This document shows positions 34,612 through 43,912 of a stretch of 55,675 nt of DNA, one piece after another. Below the pieces are notes generated by a model. The model searched no databases, had not been told where the DNA came from, and was given only the letters and a program-made list of their open reading frames with translations. A program made the position numbers and the translations under genes. The DNA comes from an uncultured Ruminococcus sp. (lineage in GTDB: Bacteria; Bacillota; Clostridia; Oscillospirales; Ruminococcaceae). The number at the start of each line of letters is the position of its first letter. Within the stretch, counting starts at the first letter, position 1. Location of the stretch: contig CAMZZN010000012.1 in assembly GCA_947345935.1 (NCBI GenBank), forward strand, positions 1-55,675, read 5' to 3'.

Positions 34612-35382
34612 TTATTTTATTAATTTTACTGCAATGATAACGAGACCAAGTACTGACAGAACGATGCCCGTAGCACGATTCAGCGTTGCGGGAGATGCTT
34701 TATTTGCAAATTTTGAGGCGATCCTTGCCCACAGCAGCGTTGACAATACACAGAAAATCAGAACAGATATATCAGGCATCCCGTCTATTGCAAAATGAGA
34801 AACGGAACCGGTCAGAGCAGTAAACGCCATAATGAACACGCTTGTGCCTACTGCCGTTTTAAGTTCATATCCGAGCACAGAAGTAAGGATAAGCAGCATC
34901 ATCATACCGCCGCCTGCGCCTATAAATCCGCATATCAGACCTATTATCGTACCGCAGACAACAGACTGAACGATCTGTTTTCCGGGAGATTTAGCCTGCA
35001 TACTCTCCTTTGTCGTCATAACAGGTCGCACGATAAATTTGATTCCAAGCAAAAAAGTCATGACAACCGAAAAGCTTCCCATTGTCGCATTCGGAACCAT
35101 ACTTGCAAGAAAGCTGCCGATAAATGTAAATATCAGAACGGTTATCATCATGATAAGTCCGTTTTTAATATCGATGTTTTTATTCTTTCCGTAGGTATAT
35201 GCGCTTGCCGCACTTGCGAGTACGTCGCTTGCGAGCGCAATACCGACCGCTTTATATGCCGGCATATTGAGAAAGGTTATCAGCATCGGACTTATTACCG
35301 CAGCGGCGCTCATTCCGGCAAATCCGGTGCCAAGACCAGCGCCTGTGCCAGCTATGAAACAAATAATAAATTCAAGTAACAT
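34612..35382 (-). CDS. TauE/SafE-family membrane permease
   Basis: A 256-residue membrane protein with about eight helices and the family's repeated glycine-rich motif: GTGAGLGTGFAGMSAAAV in the first half, LICGFIGAGGGMMML in the second. TauE/SafE proteins export or import sulfite, sulfonates or other small organic anions. ATG 35382 follows AAGGAG; a longer in-frame version would run back into the tetR gene. It overlaps the end of tetR by 15 bases on the same strand, so the two are co-transcribed. Substrate unknown. Confidence 0.85.
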   Translation of the reverse strand: MLLEFIICFIAGTGAGLGTGFAGMSAAAVISPMLITFLNMPAYKAVGIALASDVLASAASAYTYGKNKNIDIKNGLIMMITVLIFTFIGSFLASMVPNATMGSFSVVMTFLLGIKFIVRPVMTTKESMQAKSPGKQIVQSVVCGTIIGLICGFIGAGGGMMMLLILTSVLGYELKTAVGTSVFIMAFTALTGSVSHFAIDGMPDISVLIFCVLSTLLWARIASKFANKASPATLNRATGIVLSVLGLVIIAVKLIK

Positions 35383-35396
35383 TTTATATCTCCTTG

Positions 35397-35951
35397 TCAG
35401 AATTTTGTGATAAATCCCATAATATAATTTACCATTTCTTCCGGTGTTTCTTCCATGCCATAGTTCGCCCACTTCTTGGCGATATCTGAAATAAGAGCCA
35501 TTTTGCCTACTGCACAGTATTTATCATGGATAGAAGAAGATGTTTTTTCCTTTTGTTCACGTTCCATTTTTTCATTTGTTTTTAGGAAAAAGATCGACAT
35601 ATTTTGCATACTATAAATATTATTTCTATTTTTGCTGAATAATTTTTTGTAGTCTCTGGAGACCTGATAAAAGTAATGAAACAGAAATTCACGCCATACC
35701 CTTTCGTTGTCAGAATACATCACCGGCAGTATTTCCTGTTTAAAAAATTGCATTCGTTCATCAACAATAGAATTGACGACATTTTCGATAGATCTGTAAT
35801 TACGGTAAAAAGACGTTCTGGAGACATTTGCTTTTTTTACTATATCCGTAACCGTAATATCCATATATGGCTTTTCTAACAGTAATTCCATAAGTGCTTC
35901 TTTGATTTCAGATTTTACGGAAAAACGATTTTTTTCATCCCGCACCATCAT
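35397..35951 (-). CDS. TetR-family transcriptional regulator
   Basis: The 184-residue protein has an N-terminal helix-turn-helix of the TetR kind (ITVTDIVKKANVSRTSFYRNY) and an all-helical ligand domain without a recognised signature. It is divergent from the ABC exporter pair, and the palindrome AATGTTACA-ttg-TGTAACATT lies in the exporter's promoter. A matching half-site TGTTACA overlaps its own start, which suggests autoregulation. The simplest reading is a drug- or metabolite-responsive repressor of the exporter and of the co-transcribed TauE-like permease. Confidence 0.88.
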   Translation of the reverse strand: MMVRDEKNRFSVKSEIKEALMELLLEKPYMDITVTDIVKKANVSRTSFYRNYRSIENVVNSIVDERMQFFKQEILPVMYSDNERVWREFLFHYFYQVSRDYKKLFSKNRNNIYSMQNMSIFFLKTNEKMEREQKEKTSSSIHDKYCAVGKMALISDIAKKWANYGMEETPEEMVNYIMGFITKF

Positions 35952-35993
35952 GTTACATTTTCACTCCTTTTTGTACCATTTTAAAAAAAGCAG

Positions 35994-36051
35994 TTGACTT
36001 TGCTTTTTTATTGAGCTATACTGTATATCAAATGTTACATTGTGTAACATT
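35994..36051 (+). promoter_or_regulatory. Promoter and TetR-type operator of the ABC exporter
   Basis: TTGACT (35994-35999) and TATACT (36017-36022) are 17 bases apart. The palindrome AATGTTACA TTG TGTAACATT (36031-36051) covers the likely start point at about 36029, a classic repression position. Confidence 0.82.
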
Positions 36052-36104
36052 CAATAGCTGTATTGTATCACAGAAAATTCAATTTGTCAAGAGAGGTTGA
36101 GAGA

Positions 36105-37877
36105 ATGATCCGATTATTAAAATATTTGAAAAAAAGAGAGTGTCTGTTTGCTCTCTGTTCCGTCGTATTCATTGTGGCTCAAGTATGGCTTGATCTGAAA
36201 ATGCCGGATTATATGAACATTATAACGCAGGCGTCGCAGGGAGGGATCGATCCTGACACCGGAGCAAAATATGTTATGGGCGATATCTGGACAAACGGCG
36301 GATTTATGCTGATGTGTGCTCTGGGAAGTATGGCGTGTTCAGTTATAACCAGTTTTTTTGTTGTAAGGATATCGGCAGATTTTTCTGCAAGACTTCGTGA
36401 AATACTTTACACAAAAGTTCAGCGTTTTTCGATGTCTGAAATAAACAAATTCAGTACAGCTTCATTGATAACACGATCCACTAATGATGTTCAGCAGATC
36501 CAGATGCTTATAGCCATGGGTTTACAGATGATAATAAAAGCTCCTATTACCGCAGTCTGGGCGATAACCAAGATAGCCGGAAAGCAGTGGCAGTGGTCGG
36601 CGGCAGTCGCTGTGGCAGTTGCGGTACTGCTTGGAGGAATAACCATTATAATGTCGCTTGTAGTCAAAAAGTTTAAAAAGCTTCAGCGCCTTACAGATAA
36701 TCTTAATCAGGTAACACGAGAAAATTTAAGCGGACTTCGTGTTATACGTGCATACAATGCAGAAAAGTTTCAGGAAAACAAATTTGAACAGGTAAACGGC
36801 GAGTTCATAAAAACAAACCTGTTTGTCGGCAGGGTGATGGCGTTTATGAATCCGCTTATGTCCCTCGTAATGAACGGAATTTCACTGGCAATATACTGGA
36901 TAGGAGCATATGTTATCAATTCCGCCGATCTTATGTCCGTGCAGGGACTGTTCGGTGATATGGTAGTATTTATGTCTTATGGAATGCAGATAATTGCTTC
37001 ATTCATGATGCTTGCCATGATGTTTATGATCGCCCCACGTGCATTTGTTTCGGCAAACCGTATCAATGAAGTGCTCGATACGCATGAGCTTATCAGCGAG
37101 GGCGGAGGCGTCGGAGAAACGGAAGAAAAAGGCACCGTCGAATTCAGAAACGTATCATTCCGCTATCCAGACGCCGGAGAGGATGTTCTCAGTGATATTT
37201 CCTTCAAGGCTGGAAAAGGCGATACCGTAGCGTTTATAGGCTCTACAGGCTGCGGAAAATCGACGGTCGTAAACTTGGTATCACGTTTCTATGACGTGAC
37301 CGGAGGAGAGGTGCTGGTAGACGGTCATAATGTCCGAGAGTATCGTAAAAATGAACTTGCAGATAAGATCGGATATGTTTCTCAGAAAGCAGTTCTTTTC
37401 AGCGGAGATATACGTTCAAATATAGACTTCGGAAACAATGATGCAGACGACGGCGTTGTTAAAAAATCCATTGACATTGCACACTGCACTGAGTTTGTAG
37501 AAGGAGAAAAGGGCGGAATTACGGGGCGTGTAGCGCAGAACGGATCCAATTTCTCCGGCGGTCAGAAACAAAGACTTTCCATTGCACGTGCTGTTGCCAG
37601 AGAAGCGGAAATATACATTTTTGACGATACGTTTTCTGCTCTGGACTATAAGACTGATCGTGAACTGCGTGCCGAACTGAAAAAGGAAATGAAAGATGCA
37701 ACTTGCCTGATAGTGGCACAGCGTATTGGTACGATAATTGATGCAGACCTGATAATTGTTCTCGAAAACGGCAGGGTTGTCGGTCAGGGAACGCATAAGG
37801 AATTGCTTAAAACTTGTTCCGCTTATCAGGAAATTGCATACAGCCAGTTAAGTGAGGAGGAATTGAAGAATGCCTAA
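36105..37877 (+). CDS. ABC exporter half-transporter A (degenerate ATP site)
   Basis: The 590-residue half-transporter has six membrane helices and a C-terminal ATPase. Walker A is GSTGCGKST, signature FSGGQKQR, Walker B IYIFDDTFSALD. The catalytic Glu after Walker B is Asp here, the usual sign of the degenerate subunit in heterodimeric exporters such as TM287/288 or BmrCD. ATG 36105 has GAGAGG eight bases upstream; an in-frame TTG 42 bases earlier lies too close behind the operator. It overlaps the second half-transporter by eight bases. Confidence 0.9.
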   Translation: MIRLLKYLKKRECLFALCSVVFIVAQVWLDLKMPDYMNIITQASQGGIDPDTGAKYVMGDIWTNGGFMLMCALGSMACSVITSFFVVRISADFSARLREILYTKVQRFSMSEINKFSTASLITRSTNDVQQIQMLIAMGLQMIIKAPITAVWAITKIAGKQWQWSAAVAVAVAVLLGGITIIMSLVVKKFKKLQRLTDNLNQVTRENLSGLRVIRAYNAEKFQENKFEQVNGEFIKTNLFVGRVMAFMNPLMSLVMNGISLAIYWIGAYVINSADLMSVQGLFGDMVVFMSYGMQIIASFMMLAMMFMIAPRAFVSANRINEVLDTHELISEGGGVGETEEKGTVEFRNVSFRYPDAGEDVLSDISFKAGKGDTVAFIGSTGCGKSTVVNLVSRFYDVTGGEVLVDGHNVREYRKNELADKIGYVSQKAVLFSGDIRSNIDFGNNDADDGVVKKSIDIAHCTEFVEGEKGGITGRVAQNGSNFSGGQKQRLSIARAVAREAEIYIFDDTFSALDYKTDRELRAELKKEMKDATCLIVAQRIGTIIDADLIIVLENGRVVGQGTHKELLKTCSAYQEIAYSQLSEEELKNA

Positions 37878-39666
37878 TCATAGAATGAGAGGTCCGATGC
37901 CATCTGTCGGACGAGTGGAGATGAAAAAATCGCTGGGTGCATTGATTCAGTATTGCAGAAAATATCTTGGAATTATAGCTGCCGCTCTCATATGTGCCGC
38001 AGTCAGCGCTGTACTTGCGGTAATAGGACCTGATTATATTTCACAGCTTACCGAAATTATTACAGAGGGAATAGATTTCAACGGTGTTGATATCGACATG
38101 GATGACATAAAACACATTGCCTTTATACTTATCGGTATCTACGGTGCAAGTATGATTCTTAGCTATGTACAATCGTTTGTTATGAATTATGTTTCATGTA
38201 ATGTCGGAAGAAAGATGCGCACTGATATAAGCCAAAAAATTAATCGTATTCCGCTGAAATATTTTGATTCGCACAATTATGGCGATACGCTTTCATGCGT
38301 TACAAATGACGTTGATACTATTGCACAGTCTCTGAATATGAGCATAGGAGCTCTTGTTACAGCCGCAGCAACAATTATCAGCTGTACTATTATGATGTTC
38401 GTTACAGAATGGCGCATGGCCCTTACGGCAATTGCAGCTTCGTTAGTCGGATTTATCGCTATGGGTACTATAATGGGAAAATCCCAGAAATACTTCAATT
38501 CAAGACAAATGAGTCTTGCAAAAGTAAACGGTCATGTAGAGGAATATTACGCCGGACAGAATATTGTCCGTGCATATAATTCAGAGGAAAAGGGACTGAA
38601 AGCGTTTCAGGAGGCAAACGAAGAACTGCGTAAAAATACATTCAAAGCAGAAATTTTTTCAAGCCTGATGATGCCGCTTATGTCTTTTGTAGGAAATTTC
38701 GGATATGTTGCAGTGTGTATCGTAGGTGCGGCACTTGCATTTAACAACACGATAAATTTTTCTGTAGTTGTTGCATTTATGATATACATACGTCTGTTTA
38801 CATCTCCGCTCGGTCAGATAGGTCAGGGATTTTCAGGTTTGCAGTCGGCAGCGGCCGCAAGCAGCCGTGTATCTAAATTTTTATCGGAAGAAGAACTTTC
38901 GGATGAATCCTCAAAAAAATTCTTCCTTACCGATGTAAAAGGAGATGTTGCATTTGAACATATCAACTTCGGTTACGATCCAGACAAAACGATTATTCAT
39001 GATTTCTCTGCAAAAATAAAAGCAGGTCAGAAAACTGCTATTGTAGGTCCGACAGGAGCAGGAAAAACTACTATAGTAAATTTGCTCATGCGTTTCTACG
39101 AACTGAATAATGGAGCTATTACTGTTGACGGAACGCCGCTTTCAGATATCACACGTGAGAATGTTCATGATATATTTGGCATGGTTTTACAGGATACGTG
39201 GCTGTTCGAGGGAACAGTCCGAGAAAACCTGACATACGGAAAAAACGGAATATCTGATGAGAAACTTATGGATATCTGCTGTCAGTGCGGTCTCAAGCAT
39301 TTTATAACGACACTGCCGCATGGACTCGATACGGTTCTAAATGATAATGTGACAATTTCTGCCGGTCAGAAGCAGCTTCTTACCATTGCACGTGCTATGG
39401 CCGAAGACGCTCCTATGCTTATACTTGATGAAGCTACATCTTCGGTTGATACAAGAACAGAGATAAAGATACAGAAAGCAATGGACGCTATTACAAAAGG
39501 CAGAACCAGCTTTGTTATCGCACATCGTCTGTCAACTATCAAAAATGCTGATATGATTCTTTATATGCGTGACGGCGATATCAAGGAAAGCGGAACGCAT
39601 GACGAACTTATTGCCAGAGGCGGATATTATGCCGAACTATACAATAGTCAATTTGTTCATGCATAA
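37870..39666 (+). CDS. ABC exporter half-transporter B (canonical ATP site residues)
   Basis: The 598-residue partner has six helices and an ATPase with Walker A GPTGAGKTT, Walker B MLILDEATSSVDTRTE with catalytic Glu, and H-loop VIAHRLST. Its signature is ISAGQKQ instead of SGGQ. Since each composite site pairs one subunit's Walker A/B with the other's signature, the pair has one full and one impaired site, as expected for a heterodimer. AGGAGG nine bases upstream supports ATG 37870. A drug or peptide exporter is likely; no substrate clue is visible. Confidence 0.9.
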   Translation: MPNHRMRGPMPSVGRVEMKKSLGALIQYCRKYLGIIAAALICAAVSAVLAVIGPDYISQLTEIITEGIDFNGVDIDMDDIKHIAFILIGIYGASMILSYVQSFVMNYVSCNVGRKMRTDISQKINRIPLKYFDSHNYGDTLSCVTNDVDTIAQSLNMSIGALVTAAATIISCTIMMFVTEWRMALTAIAASLVGFIAMGTIMGKSQKYFNSRQMSLAKVNGHVEEYYAGQNIVRAYNSEEKGLKAFQEANEELRKNTFKAEIFSSLMMPLMSFVGNFGYVAVCIVGAALAFNNTINFSVVVAFMIYIRLFTSPLGQIGQGFSGLQSAAAASSRVSKFLSEEELSDESSKKFFLTDVKGDVAFEHINFGYDPDKTIIHDFSAKIKAGQKTAIVGPTGAGKTTIVNLLMRFYELNNGAITVDGTPLSDITRENVHDIFGMVLQDTWLFEGTVRENLTYGKNGISDEKLMDICCQCGLKHFITTLPHGLDTVLNDNVTISAGQKQLLTIARAMAEDAPMLILDEATSSVDTRTEIKIQKAMDAITKGRTSFVIAHRLSTIKNADMILYMRDGDIKESGTHDELIARGGYYAELYNSQFVHA

Positions 39667-39688
39667 TTAATTTCAATAATCTGTATTG

Positions 39689-39730
39689 TCCGGCGGACTG
39701 CTGTGTCTGATTGCAGTCCACCGGATTTTT
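39689..39730 (+). terminator. Terminator of the ABC exporter operon
   Basis: Stem TCCGG-c-GGACTGC with complement (one C-A mismatch), 11-base loop, then ATTTTT. Confidence 0.85.
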
Positions 39731-39786
39731 ATGACCGTTTATGTATAACATGGATATAAATATTTTTTTTCATACTGCCACATAAG

Positions 39787-40035
39787 TTACCTCCTTTCCC
39801 ACGGCCATGGATCGTCGATCCAGGACCAGCGCTGATCGTTATTGCTCTGATCGGGAGTTATCGGACCAAATTTGGAGATATATTCCTCAACAGATTTTTT
39901 TCTCAGGTCACTGTATTTTCTGAACATGGCAAGAGCTCTCCGGCAGTTCGGATGAGTATCAAGATAAAGATTGAGTTCTTTAAGAGCAAAATCATACTCC
40001 TTAATTTTCTTCATAAGACGTTCTTTTTCGCTCAT
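39787..40035 (-). CDS. cotJB: Spore coat protein CotJB
   Basis: The 82-residue protein matches CotJB along its length: MKKIKEYDFALKELNLYLDT, the HPNCRRAL block and a Trp-rich end (WSWIDDPWPWE). In Bacillus CotJA, CotJB and the Mn-catalase-like CotJC assemble into the inner coat. The start overlaps the cotJA stop by four bases. No cotJC follows; the next gene is the convergent ABC exporter. Confidence 0.88.
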   Translation of the reverse strand: MSEKERLMKKIKEYDFALKELNLYLDTHPNCRRALAMFRKYSDLRKKSVEEYISKFGPITPDQSNNDQRWSWIDDPWPWERR

Positions 40036-40283
40036 CTTGGATCACCTCCCGTAAACGGCAGATCAAGTTCAGGGAAAAGAGTTCCTTTACAGAGGGCTTC
40101 AGAATCGTCATAAACCTGACCCCACTGCTGAAATGGAACATATGCCATTGCCAGGGGAGTATTTTTTGGAAAGCGTGACATATCACCGGTGTTTCCCGGA
40201 CGAAGATTAGCACTGCTGTTCAGCGACGCTTCACGTTCTCTCAGGACAAGACCGTCTATATCGTCAAAAAGATTGAGATTCAT
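40032..40283 (-). CDS. cotJA: Spore coat-associated protein CotJA
   Basis: The 83-residue protein has the CotJA pattern LAMAYVPFQQWGQVYDD followed by ALCKGTLFPELDLPF. AAAGGAGG lies just upstream. It is coupled to cotJB. A spore coat function implies a sporulating ancestor or present sporulation. The upstream leader has a 7-bp palindrome at 40322-40339, and no clear sigma-A promoter was found, which would fit a sporulation sigma factor. Confidence 0.85.
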   Translation of the reverse strand: MNLNLFDDIDGLVLREREASLNSSANLRPGNTGDMSRFPKNTPLAMAYVPFQQWGQVYDDSEALCKGTLFPELDLPFTGGDPR

Positions 40284-40321
40284 ATAAGATGTTCCTCCTT
40301 TCTGTAGTTGCAGAGAACATC

Positions 40322-40339
40322 GTGCAGATATCTCTGCAC
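40322..40339. repeat. Palindrome in the cotJA leader
   Basis: GTGCAGA-TATC-TCTGCAC, perfect 7-base arms about 40 bases before the cotJA start. It may be an operator or a leader hairpin. Confidence 0.4.
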
Positions 40340-40372
40340 ATTAATATATTATTCCGCATAAGTAAATACGGT

Positions 40373-40417
40373 TACACAAAAAATCTCCGGAAGCAGCGTA
40401 TTAACCGCTTCCGGAGA
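40373..40417 (-). terminator. Terminator of the HU/DUF6465 operon
   Basis: On the minus strand a 10-bp stem CTCCGGAAGC with its complement and a 12-base loop is followed by ATTTTTTG. Confidence 0.88.
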
Positions 40418-40444
40418 ACTTATCATATCGTATATCAGTGATGA

Positions 40445-40813
40445 TTAAAAGAGGTCGAATTCGCCGAGAACATCGCCGTTGATAACGTAGTATACCTTGT
40501 TGATCTCAGGTCTTACATAAACGTCAACCCTCTTTACAGTTTTAACGTCAGCAGCTTCAACAGCTTTTTTTACGAGATCTTCAGCAGTTGCCTCAGAACC
40601 GTTAGCCTGGATAACTACTTTGCTTTCAATATCAGCCTTCTTGGATACAGCTTCTTTCTTTGCAGTTTCCTTTTTTACAGAAGATTTTCTGGCAGCCGGT
40701 TTCTTTTCTGCTGCAGTAGTATCTTCAGCTACAGTTTCAGAAACAACGTCAGCAACGATTTCCTTTTCAGCAGGTGCAACAGCCTTTGCGGCAGTTTTCT
40801 TAGGTCTTGGCAT
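40445..40813 (-). CDS. DUF6465-type protein with Lys/Ala-rich histone-like tail
   Basis: The 122-residue protein has a long low-complexity N-terminus of Lys, Ala, Glu and Pro (MPRPKKTAAKA and KKPAARKSSVKKETAKK). A small C-terminal domain follows (about 65-122; KRVDVYVRPEINKVYYVING). The C-terminal domain matches the clostridial DUF6465 family as I recall it; function unknown. It sits 18 bases behind HU in one operon with a terminator after it. The basic, histone-H1-like tail and the HU partner suggest a nucleoid role, which is inference. Confidence 0.75.
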   Translation of the reverse strand: MPRPKKTAAKAVAPAEKEIVADVVSETVAEDTTAAEKKPAARKSSVKKETAKKEAVSKKADIESKVVIQANGSEATAEDLVKKAVEAADVKTVKRVDVYVRPEINKVYYVINGDVLGEFDLF

Positions 40814-40831
40814 AATAAATTCCTCCTTAAA

Positions 40832-41107
40832 TTACTTGTTGACTGCGCTCTTGAGAGCCTGACCTGCCTTGAATGCAGGAGCCTTTGAAGCCGGAGCAGT
40901 CATCATTTGTTTTGTCTGGGGATTGAGTACCTTCTTTTCCTTGCGGTCACGAACTTCAAAAGTTCCAAAACCAACGATAGATACCTTTTCACCGCTTACA
41001 AGGGCTTCTGTAATTGCAGTAACAACAGCATTTACAGCAGCTTCAGCATTCTTCTTTGTGAATTCTGTTTTCTCAGCAACGGCGCTGATTAATTCGGTCT
41101 TTGTCAT
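40832..41107 (-). CDS. hup: HU-family DNA-binding protein
   Basis: The 91-residue histone-like protein bends and compacts DNA. It starts MTKTELISAVAEKT and has the signature VSIVGFGTFEVRDRKEKK, followed by the DNA-contacting arm NPQTKQMMTAPASKAPAFK. AATGGAGG lies upstream, and a perfect promoter precedes it. It is first gene of a two-gene operon with the DUF6465 protein. Confidence 0.95.
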   Translation of the reverse strand: MTKTELISAVAEKTEFTKKNAEAAVNAVVTAITEALVSGEKVSIVGFGTFEVRDRKEKKVLNPQTKQMMTAPASKAPAFKAGQALKSAVNK

Positions 41108-41140
41108 TTTTTATCCTCCATTAGTTTTATTTACAATTGA

Positions 41141-41169
41141 ATTATATACCCTTTACGGCGATTTGTCAA
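41141..41169 (-). promoter_or_regulatory. Consensus promoter of the HU operon
   Basis: On the minus strand TTGACA (41164-41169) and TATAAT (41141-41146), both perfect, 17-base spacer. Confidence 0.88.
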
Positions 41170-41291
41170 GAACTTAACGAAAAATTGACAAAATGACCTG
41201 TATTTGGCTATTTATCGCAGAAATTTTATTCATAAAAGCAATAGAATGCCGATATTCAGCCATTTAAACTGCATTCAGAAGAACGTACAAA

Positions 41292-43901
41292 TTAAAATGC
41301 TTCAGCTGTAAGTCTGCCGTTTTCGTCCAAATCAATATTAATAACATCGCCAGCTGAAAGATTATCCGATATAAGCTTTTTAGCAGCAAGAGTTTCCACC
41401 TTGCTCTGAATAAATCTTCTTAGCGGACGAGCTCCGAAGTTGGGATCGTATCCGCAGTCTATAATATAATTCTTGGCATTTTCAGTAACGTTTATACGTA
41501 TATGCTTGTTATCCAAACGCTTTTGCAAATCTGACAGCATAAGTTCAATGATATTCATGATGTTATTCTTTGTCAGCGGCTTATAGAAAATAATTTCATC
41601 GAGACGGTTAAGGAATTCCGGTCGGAACTGCGTTTTAAGCAGCTCGTCCACTCTGGAACGTGCTTCGGCCATTATTTCTCCATTGCTGTCAATACCATCA
41701 AGAATAAATGGAGAGCCGAGATTTGATGTGAGAATTATAACCGTATTCTTGAAATCTACAGTTCTGCCCTGAGAGTCGGTTATCCTGCCGTCGTCAAGGA
41801 CCTGGAGAAGTATATTGAATACATCAGGATGAGCCTTTTCAATCTCGTCAAAAAGTATAACTGAATATGGCTTTCTTCTGACAGCTTCAGTGAGCTGACC
41901 GCCTTCGTCATATCCAACATATCCGGGAGGCGCTCCGATAAGACGGCTGACACTAAATTTTTCCATGTACTCACTCATGTCAATACGTATCATGCTGCGT
42001 TCGCTGTCGAAAAGTATCTCAGACAGAGCCTTTGCCAACTCGGTTTTACCTACGCCTGTCGGACCGAGAAACAGGAAAGAACCGATAGGTCTGTCCGGAT
42101 CCTGAATTCCTGCACGTGATCGTAGAATGGCCTCGCTGACCTTTTCCACAGCCTCATCCTGACCGATAACACGCTTGTGCAAAAGGTCTCCGAGACTAAG
42201 TATCTTTTCCTTTTCGCCCTCCATAAGCTTTGAAACAGGAATCCCCGTCCAGCGGCAGACGATCGCAGCTATTTCATCTTCTGTCACCTTATCACGGAGC
42301 AGCCTGCCTTTTTCCATATCTGCTTCTGCCTGTTTTTCAAGTTGTTCCAGTTCTTTCTGGAGCTTAGGCAGACGGCCGTATTTTAGTTCAGCTGCTTTAT
42401 TTGTATCGCAGTTTACGCCTCTTTCGGCACGTTCTATTTCGATATTTACCGTTTCGATCTCTTCACGGAGCTTTTGTACAGCAGTAATATCATTCTTTTC
42501 GTTTTCCCACCGTGCTTTCATTGCACTGAATTTTTCACGCAGCTCAGAAAGTTCTTTTTGTATCTCTTCGAGATGTTCTTTGGATATGCTGTCGTTTTCT
42601 TTTCTGAGGGCGGTTTCTTCGATTTCCAGCTGAATGATTTTCCGTGAAATAACATCAAGTTCTGTAGGCATTGAATCCATTTCAGTACGAATTGTAGCGC
42701 AAGCTTCATCAATAAGGTCAATAGCTTTGTCTGGTAGAAAACGATCGGTGATATATCTGTTTGAAAGGACTGCTGCAGAGATAAGTGCATTGTCATTGAT
42801 CTTCACGCCGTGGAATACCTCGTAGCGTTCTTTAAGTCCACGAAGTATTGAAATAGTATCCTCTACTGTAGGTTCGTCCACCATAACCGTCTGGAAACGT
42901 CTTTCAAGAGCCGGATCTTTTTCTATATAGGTGCGGTACTCGTTGAGTGTAGTAGCGCCTATACAGTGGAGTTCGCCCCTTGCAAGCATTGGTTTAAGGA
43001 GGTTTCCGGCATCCATTGCACCGTCTGTTTTGCCTGCTCCGACTATCGTATGAAGTTCGTCTATAAAGAGAATTATCTGACCGTTACTGTTTTTTATTTC
43101 TCCCAGAACGGCTTTAAGTCGTTCTTCAAATTCACCCCTATATTTAGCTCCTGCCACTAATGCGCCCATATCAAGTGAAAAAACTTTGCGGTTTTTCAGA
43201 CTGTCCGGAACATCGCCGGCAACTATTCTCAATGCAAGTCCCTCAGCAATAGCAGTCTTTCCGACGCCTGGCTCTCCGATAAGCACGGGATTGTTTTTCG
43301 TTTTACGGCTGAGTATTCTTATTACGTTTCTGATTTCGCTGTCACGTCCGATAACGGGATCAAGCTTGTTCTGACGTGCAAGCTCCACAAGTTCCTGACC
43401 GTATTTTGAAAGTACATCGTAGGTATCCTCAGGATTTTCGCTTGTAACACGAGAACTGCCCCTCACTGTCATAAGAGCGCTGAGGAAACTTTCACGTGTA
43501 ATTCCGAAAGTTTTGAATAGTTGACTTGTATCCCTGTCTTTGCATTCAATAAGAGCAAGCATAAGATGTTCAACGGAAATATATTCGTCTTTCATGTTAT
43601 CGGCAATCTGCCCGGCTGAGGTTATCATGCGGTCCGTCTCTGCTGAAAGACCAATATTACTGCTTCTGCCGCTTCCTGTTACCTTTGGAAGCATACTGAT
43701 TCGCTTATCTGTCTCTGATTCAAAAATGTCGGAGTCGATATTCATTTTCTTCAGCAACTGCGGTATAAGTCCGTTGTCCTGATTTATAAGTCCTGCCAGT
43801 ATATGAATAGGCTCAATAACTGTATTGGACTGCATAACAGCTATATTCTGAGCTTTTCTTACGGCATCCATGGACATCTGAGTTAATTTTTCTGCATTCA
43901 T
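41292..43901 (-). CDS. clpB: ClpB disaggregase
   Basis: A hexameric AAA+ chaperone that extracts proteins from aggregates with DnaK. The 869 residues show the Clp N-domain repeats, first ATPase ([13 protein letters not shown], and [19 protein letters not shown]), the long coiled-coil middle domain (about 400-530) that separates ClpB from ClpA/C, and second ATPase ([21 protein letters not shown]). No ClpP-binding tripeptide loop was noticed. It lies 11 bases behind the ribbon-helix-helix-like gene. No CIRCE or CtsR box was found upstream, so heat control may be unusual. Confidence 0.95.
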   Translation of the reverse strand: MNAEKLTQMSMDAVRKAQNIAVMQSNTVIEPIHILAGLINQDNGLIPQLLKKMNIDSDIFESETDKRISMLPKVTGSGRSSNIGLSAETDRMITSAGQIADNMKDEYISVEHLMLALIECKDRDTSQLFKTFGITRESFLSALMTVRGSSRVTSENPEDTYDVLSKYGQELVELARQNKLDPVIGRDSEIRNVIRILSRKTKNNPVLIGEPGVGKTAIAEGLALRIVAGDVPDSLKNRKVFSLDMGALVAGAKYRGEFEERLKAVLGEIKNSNGQIILFIDELHTIVGAGKTDGAMDAGNLLKPMLARGELHCIGATTLNEYRTYIEKDPALERRFQTVMVDEPTVEDTISILRGLKERYEVFHGVKINDNALISAAVLSNRYITDRFLPDKAIDLIDEACATIRTEMDSMPTELDVISRKIIQLEIEETALRKENDSISKEHLEEIQKELSELREKFSAMKARWENEKNDITAVQKLREEIETVNIEIERAERGVNCDTNKAAELKYGRLPKLQKELEQLEKQAEADMEKGRLLRDKVTEDEIAAIVCRWTGIPVSKLMEGEKEKILSLGDLLHKRVIGQDEAVEKVSEAILRSRAGIQDPDRPIGSFLFLGPTGVGKTELAKALSEILFDSERSMIRIDMSEYMEKFSVSRLIGAPPGYVGYDEGGQLTEAVRRKPYSVILFDEIEKAHPDVFNILLQVLDDGRITDSQGRTVDFKNTVIILTSNLGSPFILDGIDSNGEIMAEARSRVDELLKTQFRPEFLNRLDEIIFYKPLTKNNIMNIIELMLSDLQKRLDNKHIRINVTENAKNYIIDCGYDPNFGARPLRRFIQSKVETLAAKKLISDNLSAGDVINIDLDENGRLTAEAF

Positions 43902-43912
43902 GATTTTTCCTC

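Noticed and set aside
34795-35379. Long + strand open frame antisense to the TauE-like gene
   Set aside because: Its composition (His, Lys, Tyr, Cys-rich) is typical of a reading-frame shadow of a membrane-protein gene and it has no ribosome site.
36063-36104. TTG start for the first ABC exporter gene
   Set aside because: It lacks a ribosome site and lies 12 bases past the operator; ATG 36105 has GAGAGG at the right distance.
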